Source: an uncultured Eubacteriales bacterium
GTDB lineage: Bacteria > Bacillota > Clostridia > Lachnospirales > Lachnospiraceae
Length of the DNA stretch: 63,863 nt
Direction: 5' to 3'
Assembly: GCA_900316755.1 (NCBI GenBank)
Contig: ONED01000003.1
Coordinates: forward strand, 1 to 63,863
Below, piece after piece: positions 43,759 through 52,203 of the stretch. The position numbers and the translations under genes are program-made. The stretch's first letter is position 1. Each line of letters opens with the position of its first letter. The notes beneath the pieces were generated by a model. The model worked only from the letters and a program-made list of their open reading frames with translations, ran no database searches and was not told the origin of the DNA.

Positions 43759-44145
43759 CTAATCCGTCTGCTCCATAAATCGATACCCCACTTTAAATAC
43801 GGTCTGAATCTGCTTTTCCATTCCAAGTTTTTTGCGCAGCCTCTGGATATGCAAATCCACTGTCCTCGTGTCCTCGCAGAACGGGTCTTTCCAAATCTTC
43901 TCGTAAATGGTCTCCCGATACAACGCAATGTTTTTATTTCTCACCAGCAACAAAAGCAGCTCAAATCCATCTATTTTCGGCAGCATCACATCCAGCAGAA
44001 TCAAATCATAGACTTCCGTTTCTACCTCTGTTGCCGCATTCTCTCCGTCAAACAGACACTTACAGAAATACCCTTGATTTTCCAGTGTTTCTTTTATTAA
44101 GTTTGCAATGAGAAACTCATCCTCCACAATCAATATCCGAATCAT
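43759..44145 (-). pseudogene. Response regulator with internal in-frame deletion
   Basis: The 128-codon frame starts MIRILIVEDEFLIANLI (ATG 44145, after GGAGGGAGAAGG) and keeps the phospho-acceptor aspartate in ILLDVMLPKIDG. It then jumps at FELL into LLLLVRNKNIALYRETIYEKIW, the middle of an OmpR-type winged helix, ending VDLHIQRLRKKLG and VGYRFME. The receiver's conserved Thr and Lys and the start of the DNA-binding domain, about 90 residues, are gone. Frame is preserved, so a short protein may still be made, but normal switching is not possible. Its kinase partner is also broken. Confidence 0.8.
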
Positions 44146-44333
44146 ACCTTCTCCCTCCGTCACCATAATACTATCCACTTGTATCATTTTTGTAAAGCTC
44201 AGATGCAAACGAAACTGTTGCAGCTTTTCGTAAAATTTTACACGGATGATACAACTTCTTAAAAAAAAAGATACACCCCTTCCTTAAGATAAGCACCGTA
44301 AAATACAAACAACTTTTAGGGAGGGCCTGCCTT

Positions 44334-45152
44334 ATGAGAAAACGAAAGAATACAAAGCAACGCAGAAGAATAATATTAATACTGAAATTCCTATGTATGA
44401 TGGTAATCCTTATGATATTGAAAATCACCTTTTTTTCTTCCTCTGCAATCTCAGAAAATCCGTCTTCCAAAGATACCGCATCTCTTAATGAAAAGCCTGA
44501 AACAGATTCTGAAAATGAGAAAGGCAGCACAACGCTCCCCATAAAGGGACTTTCACAGGAAGGGATTCCCACCGGATGTGAATCGGTCAGCACCGTTGCT
44601 GCCCTGCAATACTTCGGTGTCAATATCACAACAGATGAATTTATCGAAAGCTTCCTGCCCTGCAAAAGATTTTATTGGAAAAATGATATGCTATACGGAC
44701 CGGACCCTCAAGAATACTTTGCCGGCGACCCCTATCAATCCCAAAGCTTAGGCTGCTACCCAGCCGTCATTTTGAAGGCACTCACCAAAATGAAACGCGC
44801 AGAATATCCGGGAATGGAAGGGCTGTCCTTTCACAATGTTTCCGGCACAGATTTAGAAACGCTCACTGCACAATATATTGACAAACGGATTCCGGTCATC
44901 CTCTGGGTAACGATTGACATGAAAGAATCCTACCCGGGAATGCAGTACCATTTGGAGGACGACTCCCTCTACACATGGACAGCGCAGGAGCACTGCACCG
45001 TCCTCTGCGGATACGATGAGACCTCCTATTATCTCATGGATCCGCTAAAAGGCGGAGAAATTGTCTCCCGTCCCAAAGAATTGGTTCAGAAACGATATCA
45101 GGAAATCGGAAAATATGCCCTCGTAATTATTCCTTCAGACTCCCTCTCATAA
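44334..45152 (+). CDS. Membrane-anchored C39-like cysteine peptidase
   Basis: This 272-aa protein has a basic N terminus and one membrane anchor (about 13-36), then an Asp/Glu/Ser-rich linker and a Peptidase_C39_2 domain outside the cell. The catalytic residues are C82 (GIPTGCESVS), H220 (AQEHCTVLCGYD) and D236 (YYLMDPLKGG). In the family the substrates are mostly unknown; some members act on peptides or are inactive binding proteins. No bacteriocin or transporter genes are adjacent. Its 3' end overlaps the convergent dinB by 26 nt. Confidence 0.82.
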   Translation: MRKRKNTKQRRRIILILKFLCMMVILMILKITFFSSSAISENPSSKDTASLNEKPETDSENEKGSTTLPIKGLSQEGIPTGCESVSTVAALQYFGVNITTDEFIESFLPCKRFYWKNDMLYGPDPQEYFAGDPYQSQSLGCYPAVILKALTKMKRAEYPGMEGLSFHNVSGTDLETLTAQYIDKRIPVILWVTIDMKESYPGMQYHLEDDSLYTWTAQEHCTVLCGYDETSYYLMDPLKGGEIVSRPKELVQKRYQEIGKYALVIIPSDSLS

Positions 45153-46335
45153 CTGCGTGCTCCCCATATTTCTTTCGAATCTGATCCAGCGCCTGATTCA
45201 GTCTTTGATGCTTTTCGTCCTCGGAGGGTCTCTTCTCTGCTGCGCTCTGCAAATCAAAAATACTCATCTGCTCCGGTTCCGTCTCATCCACCAGCTTCGA
45301 GGTACGAATTCCAAGAAGCCGGATGGGTTCTCCGCTCCAAAGCTCACGGAACAGCTCACAAGCAGTCTCATAGAGCACCTGGTCTGTGTTGGTTGCTCTG
45401 GATAGCTGTTTCTGGTGAGACACACTCCGAAACGTATGATACTTAATTTCCACGCTCACCATCTTTGCTTTCACGCCTTCCTTCCGCACTCTCCTGCCGA
45501 CAGTCTCTGCAAGACTAAGAAGTACTCTTTTTGCCTCCTTCTCCGTTGTCACGTCCTTGGGAAGCGTAGTGGAATTGCCAATTCCCTTGCTCTCCACCCG
45601 TTCCCGTATTACCTTCGCGCTATCGATTCCGTTGGCAAATTCCCACAGGGTGCGCCCATGGCTTTTCAAATGTAACTCTAATAATTCCGGGGCTGTATTT
45701 GCCAGTTCTCCTATCGTGCGGATTTCCAGTTTGTGCAATACCTCCACACTGGAATGTCCTGCCATATAGAGTTTTGAAACCGGAAGCGGCCACATTTTGA
45801 CCGGAACCTCTTCCGGAAACAACGTATGTACTTTATTTGGTTTTTCAAAGTCGGATGCCATCTTTGCAAGCAGGCGATTGACCGAGATTCCAATATTCAC
45901 CGTAAATCCGAATTTCTGACAGACGGCATCCTTGATTTCAAATGCAGCCGCTACCGGCGAAGCATACCGATGCGCAATCCCCGTGAAATCCATATAACAC
46001 TCGTCCACACTGACCTGCTCAATATCCGGTGTGTAACCGGACAAAAATTCCATGAGTTTCCGACTGTATTCCCCATACATCTCATGGTTTGGCGACGCCA
46101 TCACAAGCTCCGGGCATTTTCGAAACGCATTTACCACCGGTTCCCCGGTCACGATACCATATTTCTTCGCAGGCATGGATTTTGCAAGCACAATCCCATG
46201 ACGAGACTCCTGATTGCCTCCGATAATAGAAGGGATGGTACGCAAATCTACTTCCGCGCCCTGCTTTAACTGCTCCACCGCAGTCCAGCTCAAAAACGCA
46301 GAATTTACATCAATATGAAAAATAATCTGTTTCAT
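45127..46335 (-). CDS. dinB: Y-family DNA polymerase (DinB-like)
   Basis: This 402-aa translesion polymerase has the Y-family active site in IIFHIDVNSAFLSW and SVDECYMDFTG, the helix-hairpin-helix thumb (GNSTTLPKDVTTE region) and a little-finger domain (VKAMVSVEIKYHTFRSVSHQ). The length is slightly above E. coli Pol IV. A beta-clamp motif may lie in QMSIFDL near the C terminus. No LexA box was recognised upstream. The start ATG overlaps the TGA of a short upstream frame. Confidence 0.92.
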   Translation of the reverse strand: MKQIIFHIDVNSAFLSWTAVEQLKQGAEVDLRTIPSIIGGNQESRHGIVLAKSMPAKKYGIVTGEPVVNAFRKCPELVMASPNHEMYGEYSRKLMEFLSGYTPDIEQVSVDECYMDFTGIAHRYASPVAAAFEIKDAVCQKFGFTVNIGISVNRLLAKMASDFEKPNKVHTLFPEEVPVKMWPLPVSKLYMAGHSSVEVLHKLEIRTIGELANTAPELLELHLKSHGRTLWEFANGIDSAKVIRERVESKGIGNSTTLPKDVTTEKEAKRVLLSLAETVGRRVRKEGVKAKMVSVEIKYHTFRSVSHQKQLSRATNTDQVLYETACELFRELWSGEPIRLLGIRTSKLVDETEPEQMSIFDLQSAAEKRPSEDEKHQRLNQALDQIRKKYGEHAVMRGSLKE

Positions 46336-46469
46336 GCGTGACTCACCCCCTTTGTTCCTAATTCTATCATGCCCACAATCTTTTGTAAATCCGTTCCAAA
46401 ATCAGCATGTACATTTCGTAACAGCTCTGCTTCCTGACCTTTGGAAAAATGCGTCAGAACACCCCAAAC
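46332..46469 (-). other. Short open frame coupled to dinB
   Basis: Between the symporter stop (TGA 46470-46472) and dinB lies a 45-codon open frame, in the same frame as the symporter, with coding-like composition (FSKGQEAELLRNVHADFG and LQKIVGMIELGTKG). It ends in ATGA, overlapping the dinB start by 4 nt. No good start codon with a ribosome site is visible. It may be the 3' remnant of a deleted gene that once preceded dinB, or a read-through extension. Confidence 0.35.
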
Positions 46470-47882
46470 TCAGGAAATGGAGCTGCCACGACCCTCCCGC
46501 CTTGCTTTCAGTGCCTCCACATTTTCCCGGACACGCCTCTTACTGAGCGGATAGATAAAAATCAATACCAGTCCCACTCCGACATAAAGAAGTCCCGGAT
46601 ACAGAGTCGCCACATTATAAATCCCGCTCGCCACCGACTGCGCCTGCACCTGTACCGTCTCATCATACCCGGTCATGGCAAGGGCAAAGCCTCCAAGACC
46701 TCCTGCCGCCGCCTGTCCGAATTTCCGTGCAAAGGAATAAATGGCGTAAATGGTTCCATCCTCCCGCTTTCCGGTTTTGACCTCCTGATCATCAATGACA
46801 TCAGTGATAAAGGACCAGATGACAAGGTTGAAAAAACCGAACCCTACATAGCCCAGCGTGGAAATGGCAATAAACACCCACATAGAATCTACATGGAGAA
46901 CATAAAGCAAAAGGGATGCTGCCCCGGCGAGAAGACATCCAAACGCACTTGCTTCCTTCTTTCCAAACGTCCGTGTAATCGGAATAACAAACGGTGCCAG
47001 TAAAAGTGCCGGAATAATGCCTACCGCCGACATTACCGAAATCCCCGTCTTGTCTTTAAAATAATCCAGAAATACATACTGGTTAATCGACTGTGTAAGC
47101 AGCGATGCAAGGAGCAGAAGGATTGCTGCCAGAATAATTCCAAGCAGTGCCCGGTCTAAAATCAAACGCTTCAAGGTGCCGGCAATTCCAACCCTTTCTC
47201 CTGCCTCCCCCGGTGCTACCTGAACACGCTCTGTAGTCAGAAAATAACAAATCAGATAACAGATGACTGCCCCGATGGAAAATACGCCGGCAATCATTGT
47301 CATTCTGGCGCCCTCCACAATCTGATTCCCATTGGCATCCGTGGTATACACCAAAAGTGGCGCTATCACCCCGATAATCAGAGAAGCGAGGGACGCACCG
47401 ATACTGCGGAACGTAGACAGAGAAGCCCGGTCGTCCGCATCCTCACTGATAACCGATGCCATCGAACCATACGGAATGTTGATTGCTGTGTAACAAATGC
47501 TGCCCCATAGAATATATGTAGCAAACATATACACTACCTTTACTGTCATCGATGCATCGGCTAATCCCGACTGGTACATTAAAAAGCTTGCAATCGCCAC
47601 CGGACCGCACATCCTGCGAATCCATGGTTTAAACCTGCCATCCTTTCCCGGTCTTACCCGGTCCACGATTCGTCCCATGGTTAGGTCGGTAAATGCATCT
47701 ACCAGACGGGCAACCACAAACAAAAGTCCGACTAATTCTGCCCTCACCCCCAACACCTTCGTGTAAAATACCATCAAAAAAAGGCTGGCAAAGATAAAGG
47801 TAAAGTCATTGCCGAAATCTCCGAACATATACCCGATTTTATCCCGCCAACCAAAAGGTCTCATTTCATTTTTTGCATTCAT
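46470..47882 (-). CDS. GPH-family sugar symporter (MFS)
   Basis: This 470-aa membrane protein has twelve helices and belongs to the glycoside-pentoside-hexuronide:cation symporters. Family marks are RPFGWRDKIGYMFGDFGNDFTF, RLVDAFTDLTMGRIVDRVRPGKDGRFKPW and YGSMASVISEDADDRASLSTFRS. Substrates are usually beta- or alpha-glycosides or uronides. The two GH3 glycosidase genes 4 kb upstream offer a possible link, but clpB lies between. I chose ATG 47882, after AAGGAGAG, rather than 47921. Confidence 0.9.
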   Translation of the reverse strand: MNAKNEMRPFGWRDKIGYMFGDFGNDFTFIFASLFLMVFYTKVLGVRAELVGLLFVVARLVDAFTDLTMGRIVDRVRPGKDGRFKPWIRRMCGPVAIASFLMYQSGLADASMTVKVVYMFATYILWGSICYTAINIPYGSMASVISEDADDRASLSTFRSIGASLASLIIGVIAPLLVYTTDANGNQIVEGARMTMIAGVFSIGAVICYLICYFLTTERVQVAPGEAGERVGIAGTLKRLILDRALLGIILAAILLLLASLLTQSINQYVFLDYFKDKTGISVMSAVGIIPALLLAPFVIPITRTFGKKEASAFGCLLAGAASLLLYVLHVDSMWVFIAISTLGYVGFGFFNLVIWSFITDVIDDQEVKTGKREDGTIYAIYSFARKFGQAAAGGLGGFALAMTGYDETVQVQAQSVASGIYNVATLYPGLLYVGVGLVLIFIYPLSKRRVRENVEALKARREGRGSSIS

Positions 47883-47969
47883 GTTTTCTCTCCTTGCACA
47901 AATCATTTCGTAATCGTACAAAACGTATTATGTGCAGGAAAAAAACTTTTATAACAGCTTCTTTCATTT

Positions 47970-48833
47970 TTAAAAAAGAATCTCTAAAAGGACACCACAA
48001 CAAACACTGATAGCGTAAATGCCGCCCGTAATCATCACACTCTTTTTCCAATTCGGATTCATTTTAAACAAAACCGCAATCCCGATGCCTGCACAGGACA
48101 AAAGTCCTGCAAACATACTTCCAAGTGACAATACCCCTTCCAGATACAAGGTGGTAATCGCCACGGAGACCGCGCAGTTTGGAATCAATCCCAAAAGCGC
48201 CACCACAAACACACTGAAAAACGGGTACTTCGAGGCTGTTTCAAGAAGCTGCTCCATTCCAATCACTTCCGAAAGCAGATGAATTACAAAAAGCACCGCG
48301 AATATAAATACCGTAATATTGGCACAATGTATCAGGGCTGATTTCAAAATACTGCCTTCCTCACAATGACAGTGATCCTTTTCACAGATTTCGTGAATCT
48401 GTAATCCTTTCTGATGCCCATGATTCTGTCTTCGGACGGCATAATCTACCAGAAATCCAAAAATGCATCCCACAACTCCTTTTGCCAATACGATTGCGAT
48501 AATCTCTTTTGTGCCTGCTCTTCCTGAGATCAAAATCGGAAGCATCTCATCCGAGGTCGACAAAAATACAGCAACCAGCGTGCCTACCGTAATCACCCCG
48601 CCGGCGTACAAATTTGCCGCAGCCGCAGAAAAACCGCACTGGGGAATCATCCCCAGTGCAGCACCTATCACGGGTCCCTTTTTTCCTGTCCGCGACAGCA
48701 TTTTTATCGTCTCCTGCCCCGCCCTGTTCTCCAGATACTCCATAAGGAGGTAGGTCACAAACAGAAACGGAATCAGTTTCAGCGTTTCCTCTAACGAATG
48801 CAGCAACGCATGCTCTAACATATGAATCCACAT
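47970..48833 (-). CDS. ArsP_2-type heavy-metal permease (putative Mn/As exporter)
   Basis: This 287-aa membrane protein with about eight to ten helices has two related halves. Each carries an IPxCGFS/IPNCAVS-type motif (GMIPQCGFSAAAANLYAGG; GLIPNCAVSVAITTLYLEG). This is the PF11449-like family annotated as heavy-metal or putative manganese exporter. The loop between the halves is rich in His and Cys (QNHGHQK, EKDHCHCEE) and could bind metal. It starts 13 nt after the clpB stop, so it may be expressed with the heat-shock gene. Confidence 0.78.
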   Translation of the reverse strand: MWIHMLEHALLHSLEETLKLIPFLFVTYLLMEYLENRAGQETIKMLSRTGKKGPVIGAALGMIPQCGFSAAAANLYAGGVITVGTLVAVFLSTSDEMLPILISGRAGTKEIIAIVLAKGVVGCIFGFLVDYAVRRQNHGHQKGLQIHEICEKDHCHCEEGSILKSALIHCANITVFIFAVLFVIHLLSEVIGMEQLLETASKYPFFSVFVVALLGLIPNCAVSVAITTLYLEGVLSLGSMFAGLLSCAGIGIAVLFKMNPNWKKSVMITGGIYAISVCCGVLLEILF

Positions 48834-48846
48834 AAATCTTCTCTCT

Positions 48847-51444
48847 TTATATCCTTACTTGCGATTTTGTTCCGGCACACAATTCTCCGTTTTCCACGTC
48901 AATGAGAATCACATCGCCTCTGCTTACATCGCCCTCCAGAATCAGTTTCGCTGCCAAAGTCTCCACATATTTCTGCAGGTATCGCTTGAGAGGTCTTGCA
49001 CCATACATCGGTTCATAGCCTCCTTCTACTACAAATGCTTTCGCATCATCGGTAAGCTCAATGCTGAGTTCCTTGTCTGCCAGCCGTTTATTGACATCCG
49101 CAATCAATAAATCTACAATAGCGGTTACATTCCGTTTTGTCAATGGCTTAAACATAATTGTCTCGTCCAGACGATTCAAAAATTCCGGCCGGAAGTGTGC
49201 ACGAAGCTCGTTCATCACCAGTTTCTGGCTTTCCTCGCTGATTTCCCCGTTCTCGTCAATTCCGTCAAGCAGATAAGAAGAACCGATATTGGAAGTCATA
49301 ATCAGAATCGTATTCTTAAAGTCCACCGTTCTTCCCTGTGAATCCGTGATACGTCCGTCATCCAGTACCTGCAAAAGTACGTTGAACACATCCGGATGTG
49401 CCTTCTCAATTTCATCAAACAACACAACCGAATACGGCTTTCTCCGGACTGCCTCGGTAAGCTGTCCGCCTTCATCGTAACCCACATATCCCGGAGGCGC
49501 TCCGATTAATCTGGATACGGAGTATTTCTCCATATACTCACTCATATCGATACGCACCATGTTGCTCTCATCATCAAACAGGCTTTCTGCAAGTGCCTTT
49601 GCAAGCTCCGTCTTGCCGACACCGGTGGGTCCAAGGAACAGGAAGGAACCAATCGGTTTACTCGGGTCCTTGATGCCCGCCTTAGAACGAATAATTGCCT
49701 CCGTCACCTTCGTCACACCTTCATCCTGCCCGATCACACGCTTATGCAGTTCTTCGTCCAAATGCAGGGTCTTGCTTCGTTCACTCTCGTTCAGCTTTGC
49801 CACCGGAATTCCGGTCCATCTGGAAATAATTCTGGCAATCTCCTCCTCCGTGACACTCTCGTGTACCAATGACAGTTCCCGTGCTTTTACCTTTTCTTCC
49901 TCGTCTTCCAACTGTTTGTTCAGCTGCGGAAGTTTTCCGTATTGCAGTTCTGCCGCACGTTCCAAATCATAACTTCTCTGCGCTTTTTGAATCTCCTGAT
50001 TTACCTGTTCAATCTCCTCACGAATCTTCTGCAGACGTTCTACGGAAGTCTTTTCATTGTCCCACTGCGCTTTCTTGCCTTTGAAATCTTCTCTGAGTTC
50101 CGCAAGCTCCTGCTGCAGATTCTCCAGACGTTCCCGGCTCAGGTGGTCATCCTCTTTCTTAAGAGCTGCCTCCTCAATCTCCAACTGCATAATCCTTCTC
50201 TGAAGCTCATCCAGTTCCGTCGGCATCGAATCCAGTTCGGTCTTAATCAGGGCACATGCCTCATCTACAAGGTCAATTGCCTTATCCGGCAGGAACCGGT
50301 CTGATATATAACGATGGGACAACGTTGCCGCTGCCACAAGCGCACCATCCGTAATCTTCACCCCATGGAACACTTCATAGCGTTCTTTCAGCCCACGCAG
50401 AATGGAAATGGCATCCTCCACGCTTGGCTCCTCTACCATAACCGGCTGAAAACGACGCTCCAGTGCCGCGTCTTTCTCAATATACTGACGATATTCATCC
50501 AAGGTCGTTGCACCGATACAGTGAAGCTCTCCACGGGCAAGCATGGGTTTTAGCATATTGCCTGCATCCATGGCGCCGTCCGTCTTTCCCGCACCCACAA
50601 TCGTATGGAGTTCATCAATAAACAGAATGATATTTCCCTCACTCTTCTTGACCTCTTCCAAAACAGCTTTCAGACGTTCCTCAAATTCGCCACGGTATTT
50701 CGCACCGGCTACCAGTGCACCCATATCCAATGCAAACAGCTTCTTATTCTTCAGTCCCTCCGGCACATCCCCGCGCACGATACGCTGTGCCAGTCCTTCT
50801 ACAACCGCCGTCTTACCGACACCGGGTTCTCCGATTAAAACCGGATTGTTCTTCGTCTTTCTGGAAAGAATCCGGATGACATTTCGAATCTCCGCATCCC
50901 TGCCGATGACCGGATCCAGCTTCTGTTCTCTGGCACGCTCCACCAAATCCTGTCCGTATTTGTTCAGGGTATCGTAGGTTGCCTCCGGATTATCACTGGT
51001 CACTCTCTGGTTGCCACGCACTGTGGACAAAACCTGTAAAAACCCGTCCCTCGTAATATTGAATTCCTTCAAAATCGCTTTGATTTCCGGATTCGGATGT
51101 TTCATCAGTGACAAAAACAAATGCTCGACAGAGACATACTCATCTCCCATCTGCTTCGCCTCATCCTCTGCGCTAATCAGTGCAGTATTTAAGTCACGTC
51201 CGATATAAACCTGACCGCCCTGCACCTTCGTCCGCTTGCGGAGTGCTTCCTCTACACGATTTACGAACAGTTCCTTCTGGATATTCATCTTTTCCAGTAA
51301 TTTTAAAATCAAACTGTCTTCCTGTGTAATAAGTGCATATAATAAATGTTCCTGTTCTATCTCCTGATTGCCATATTCATAGGCAACCTTCTCGCAGTTT
51401 TGTACTGCCTGTAATGAATTTTGCGTAAATTTTTGGATATTCAT
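48847..51444 (-). CDS. clpB: Chaperone ClpB (protein disaggregase)
   Basis: This 865-aa AAA+ disaggregase has the two-repeat N domain (1-145), AAA-1 with [15 protein letters not shown] and the Walker [14 protein letters not shown], a long coiled-coil M domain (about 410-525) that sets ClpB apart from ClpA/C, and AAA-2 with [16 protein letters not shown] and [14 protein letters not shown]. In known systems it works with DnaK to rescue aggregated proteins. A CIRCE element and a sigma-A promoter overlap directly upstream, so HrcA control is expected. Confidence 0.96.
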   Translation of the reverse strand: MNIQKFTQNSLQAVQNCEKVAYEYGNQEIEQEHLLYALITQEDSLILKLLEKMNIQKELFVNRVEEALRKRTKVQGGQVYIGRDLNTALISAEDEAKQMGDEYVSVEHLFLSLMKHPNPEIKAILKEFNITRDGFLQVLSTVRGNQRVTSDNPEATYDTLNKYGQDLVERAREQKLDPVIGRDAEIRNVIRILSRKTKNNPVLIGEPGVGKTAVVEGLAQRIVRGDVPEGLKNKKLFALDMGALVAGAKYRGEFEERLKAVLEEVKKSEGNIILFIDELHTIVGAGKTDGAMDAGNMLKPMLARGELHCIGATTLDEYRQYIEKDAALERRFQPVMVEEPSVEDAISILRGLKERYEVFHGVKITDGALVAAATLSHRYISDRFLPDKAIDLVDEACALIKTELDSMPTELDELQRRIMQLEIEEAALKKEDDHLSRERLENLQQELAELREDFKGKKAQWDNEKTSVERLQKIREEIEQVNQEIQKAQRSYDLERAAELQYGKLPQLNKQLEDEEEKVKARELSLVHESVTEEEIARIISRWTGIPVAKLNESERSKTLHLDEELHKRVIGQDEGVTKVTEAIIRSKAGIKDPSKPIGSFLFLGPTGVGKTELAKALAESLFDDESNMVRIDMSEYMEKYSVSRLIGAPPGYVGYDEGGQLTEAVRRKPYSVVLFDEIEKAHPDVFNVLLQVLDDGRITDSQGRTVDFKNTILIMTSNIGSSYLLDGIDENGEISEESQKLVMNELRAHFRPEFLNRLDETIMFKPLTKRNVTAIVDLLIADVNKRLADKELSIELTDDAKAFVVEGGYEPMYGARPLKRYLQKYVETLAAKLILEGDVSRGDVILIDVENGELCAGTKSQVRI

Positions 51445-51495
51445 AAAAGTTACCTCCTGTTTTTCTTTGTTCTAGGATAGATATAACACAGTTTG

Positions 51496-51522
51496 TTAGC
51501 ACTGTCAATAGGTGAGTGCTAA
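51496..51522. promoter_or_regulatory. CIRCE element (HrcA operator) at clpB
   Basis: TTAGCACT-G, 9 nt, GAGTGCTAA matches the CIRCE inverted repeat (TTAGCACTC-N9-GAGTGCTAA) with one mismatch. A sigma-A promoter on the minus strand, TTGACA then 17 nt then TATATC, overlaps it. This is the operator of the heat-shock repressor HrcA. Confidence 0.93.
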
Positions 51523-51539
51523 TTTTTTTAAAAAAGAAT

Positions 51540-51557
51540 GCAGGCATTTCTGCCCGC
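51540..51557 (-). terminator. Intrinsic terminator of the GH3-GtrA operon
   Basis: On the minus strand a 7-bp stem (GCGGGCA with TGCCTGC, one G-T pair) with a GAAA loop is followed by a T-rich run, 17 nt past the GtrA-like stop. Confidence 0.75.
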
Positions 51558-51573
51558 ATCCATTTTGCTATTT

Positions 51574-52194
51574 TTATTTCTCTTTTTTCTCAGGTTCCCC
51601 TTCCGGGAAGATAATCTTAAACACGAAGAAGAAGATTACCATGGAAACTCCGCCTGTGATAAAGGTTACCAGCAGATTGTATATTGCCGGCGGTACATAA
51701 GCCGATGCAATCGGCATCCACAGGTTGTTGAATCCATTACAGATTAACGAAATCACAACCCATGCGATAAAATACCACATTGCCTGATAAACCGGATTTC
51801 CTTTACTCTTAAAGGTAATGTTTCTCTGCAGCGGGAAATTGATACACTGTGCGAGGAAGGATCCTGTCTCATAGCTGATAAAGTATCCAAGTCCTCCACC
51901 AATCAAAACTGCTCCGCTTGCATCCCGGAGTACATTGTACCCCAGAAGGCTCCATGTGAAGTCTACCCCGAAGAGGTGCATCTCTTTCTGTGGCCACATA
52001 AACTCAGTTCCTGCCAGGTCTTTCCCAAGAATCCCCGGCATAAACGTAAATACCAGATACTGAAACACGGTAACGCCCATGCTGAACACGAAGAAATAAA
52101 AGATTTGATACACCCACTTGGAGAGTTTCGGATGTTTTTCTTCAAATCCGTGCCAGATGGTAAGCCACTTATTTTTGATACTGCTCATTTTCAT
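51574..52194 (-). CDS. GtrA-like membrane protein
   Basis: This 206-aa protein has four membrane helices in the GtrA pattern (WVYQIFYFFVFSMGVTVFQYLVF; IGGGLGYFISYETGSFLAQCINFPLQRNITFKS; YFIAWVVISLICNGFNN; VTFITGGVSMVIFFFVFKIIF). GtrA proteins are thought to flip lipid-linked sugars. It is longer than the usual ~130 residues because of an extra loop between helices 1 and 2. ATG 52188 (MSSIKNK) has the better ribosome-site spacing, so the first two residues are uncertain. It follows the cytosolic GH3 gene by 9 nt. Confidence 0.8.
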   Translation of the reverse strand: MKMSSIKNKWLTIWHGFEEKHPKLSKWVYQIFYFFVFSMGVTVFQYLVFTFMPGILGKDLAGTEFMWPQKEMHLFGVDFTWSLLGYNVLRDASGAVLIGGGLGYFISYETGSFLAQCINFPLQRNITFKSKGNPVYQAMWYFIAWVVISLICNGFNNLWMPIASAYVPPAIYNLLVTFITGGVSMVIFFFVFKIIFPEGEPEKKEK

Positions 52195-52203
52195 TCACCT
52201 CAT

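Noticed and set aside
43759-44145. Atypical short response regulator family
   Set aside because: The join between half a receiver and half an OmpR-type winged helix is better explained by an in-frame deletion, supported by the broken kinase beside it.
44334-45152. Bacteriocin-processing C39 peptidase
   Set aside because: There is no ABC transporter domain and no leader-peptide gene nearby; it is a stand-alone C39_2-like domain.
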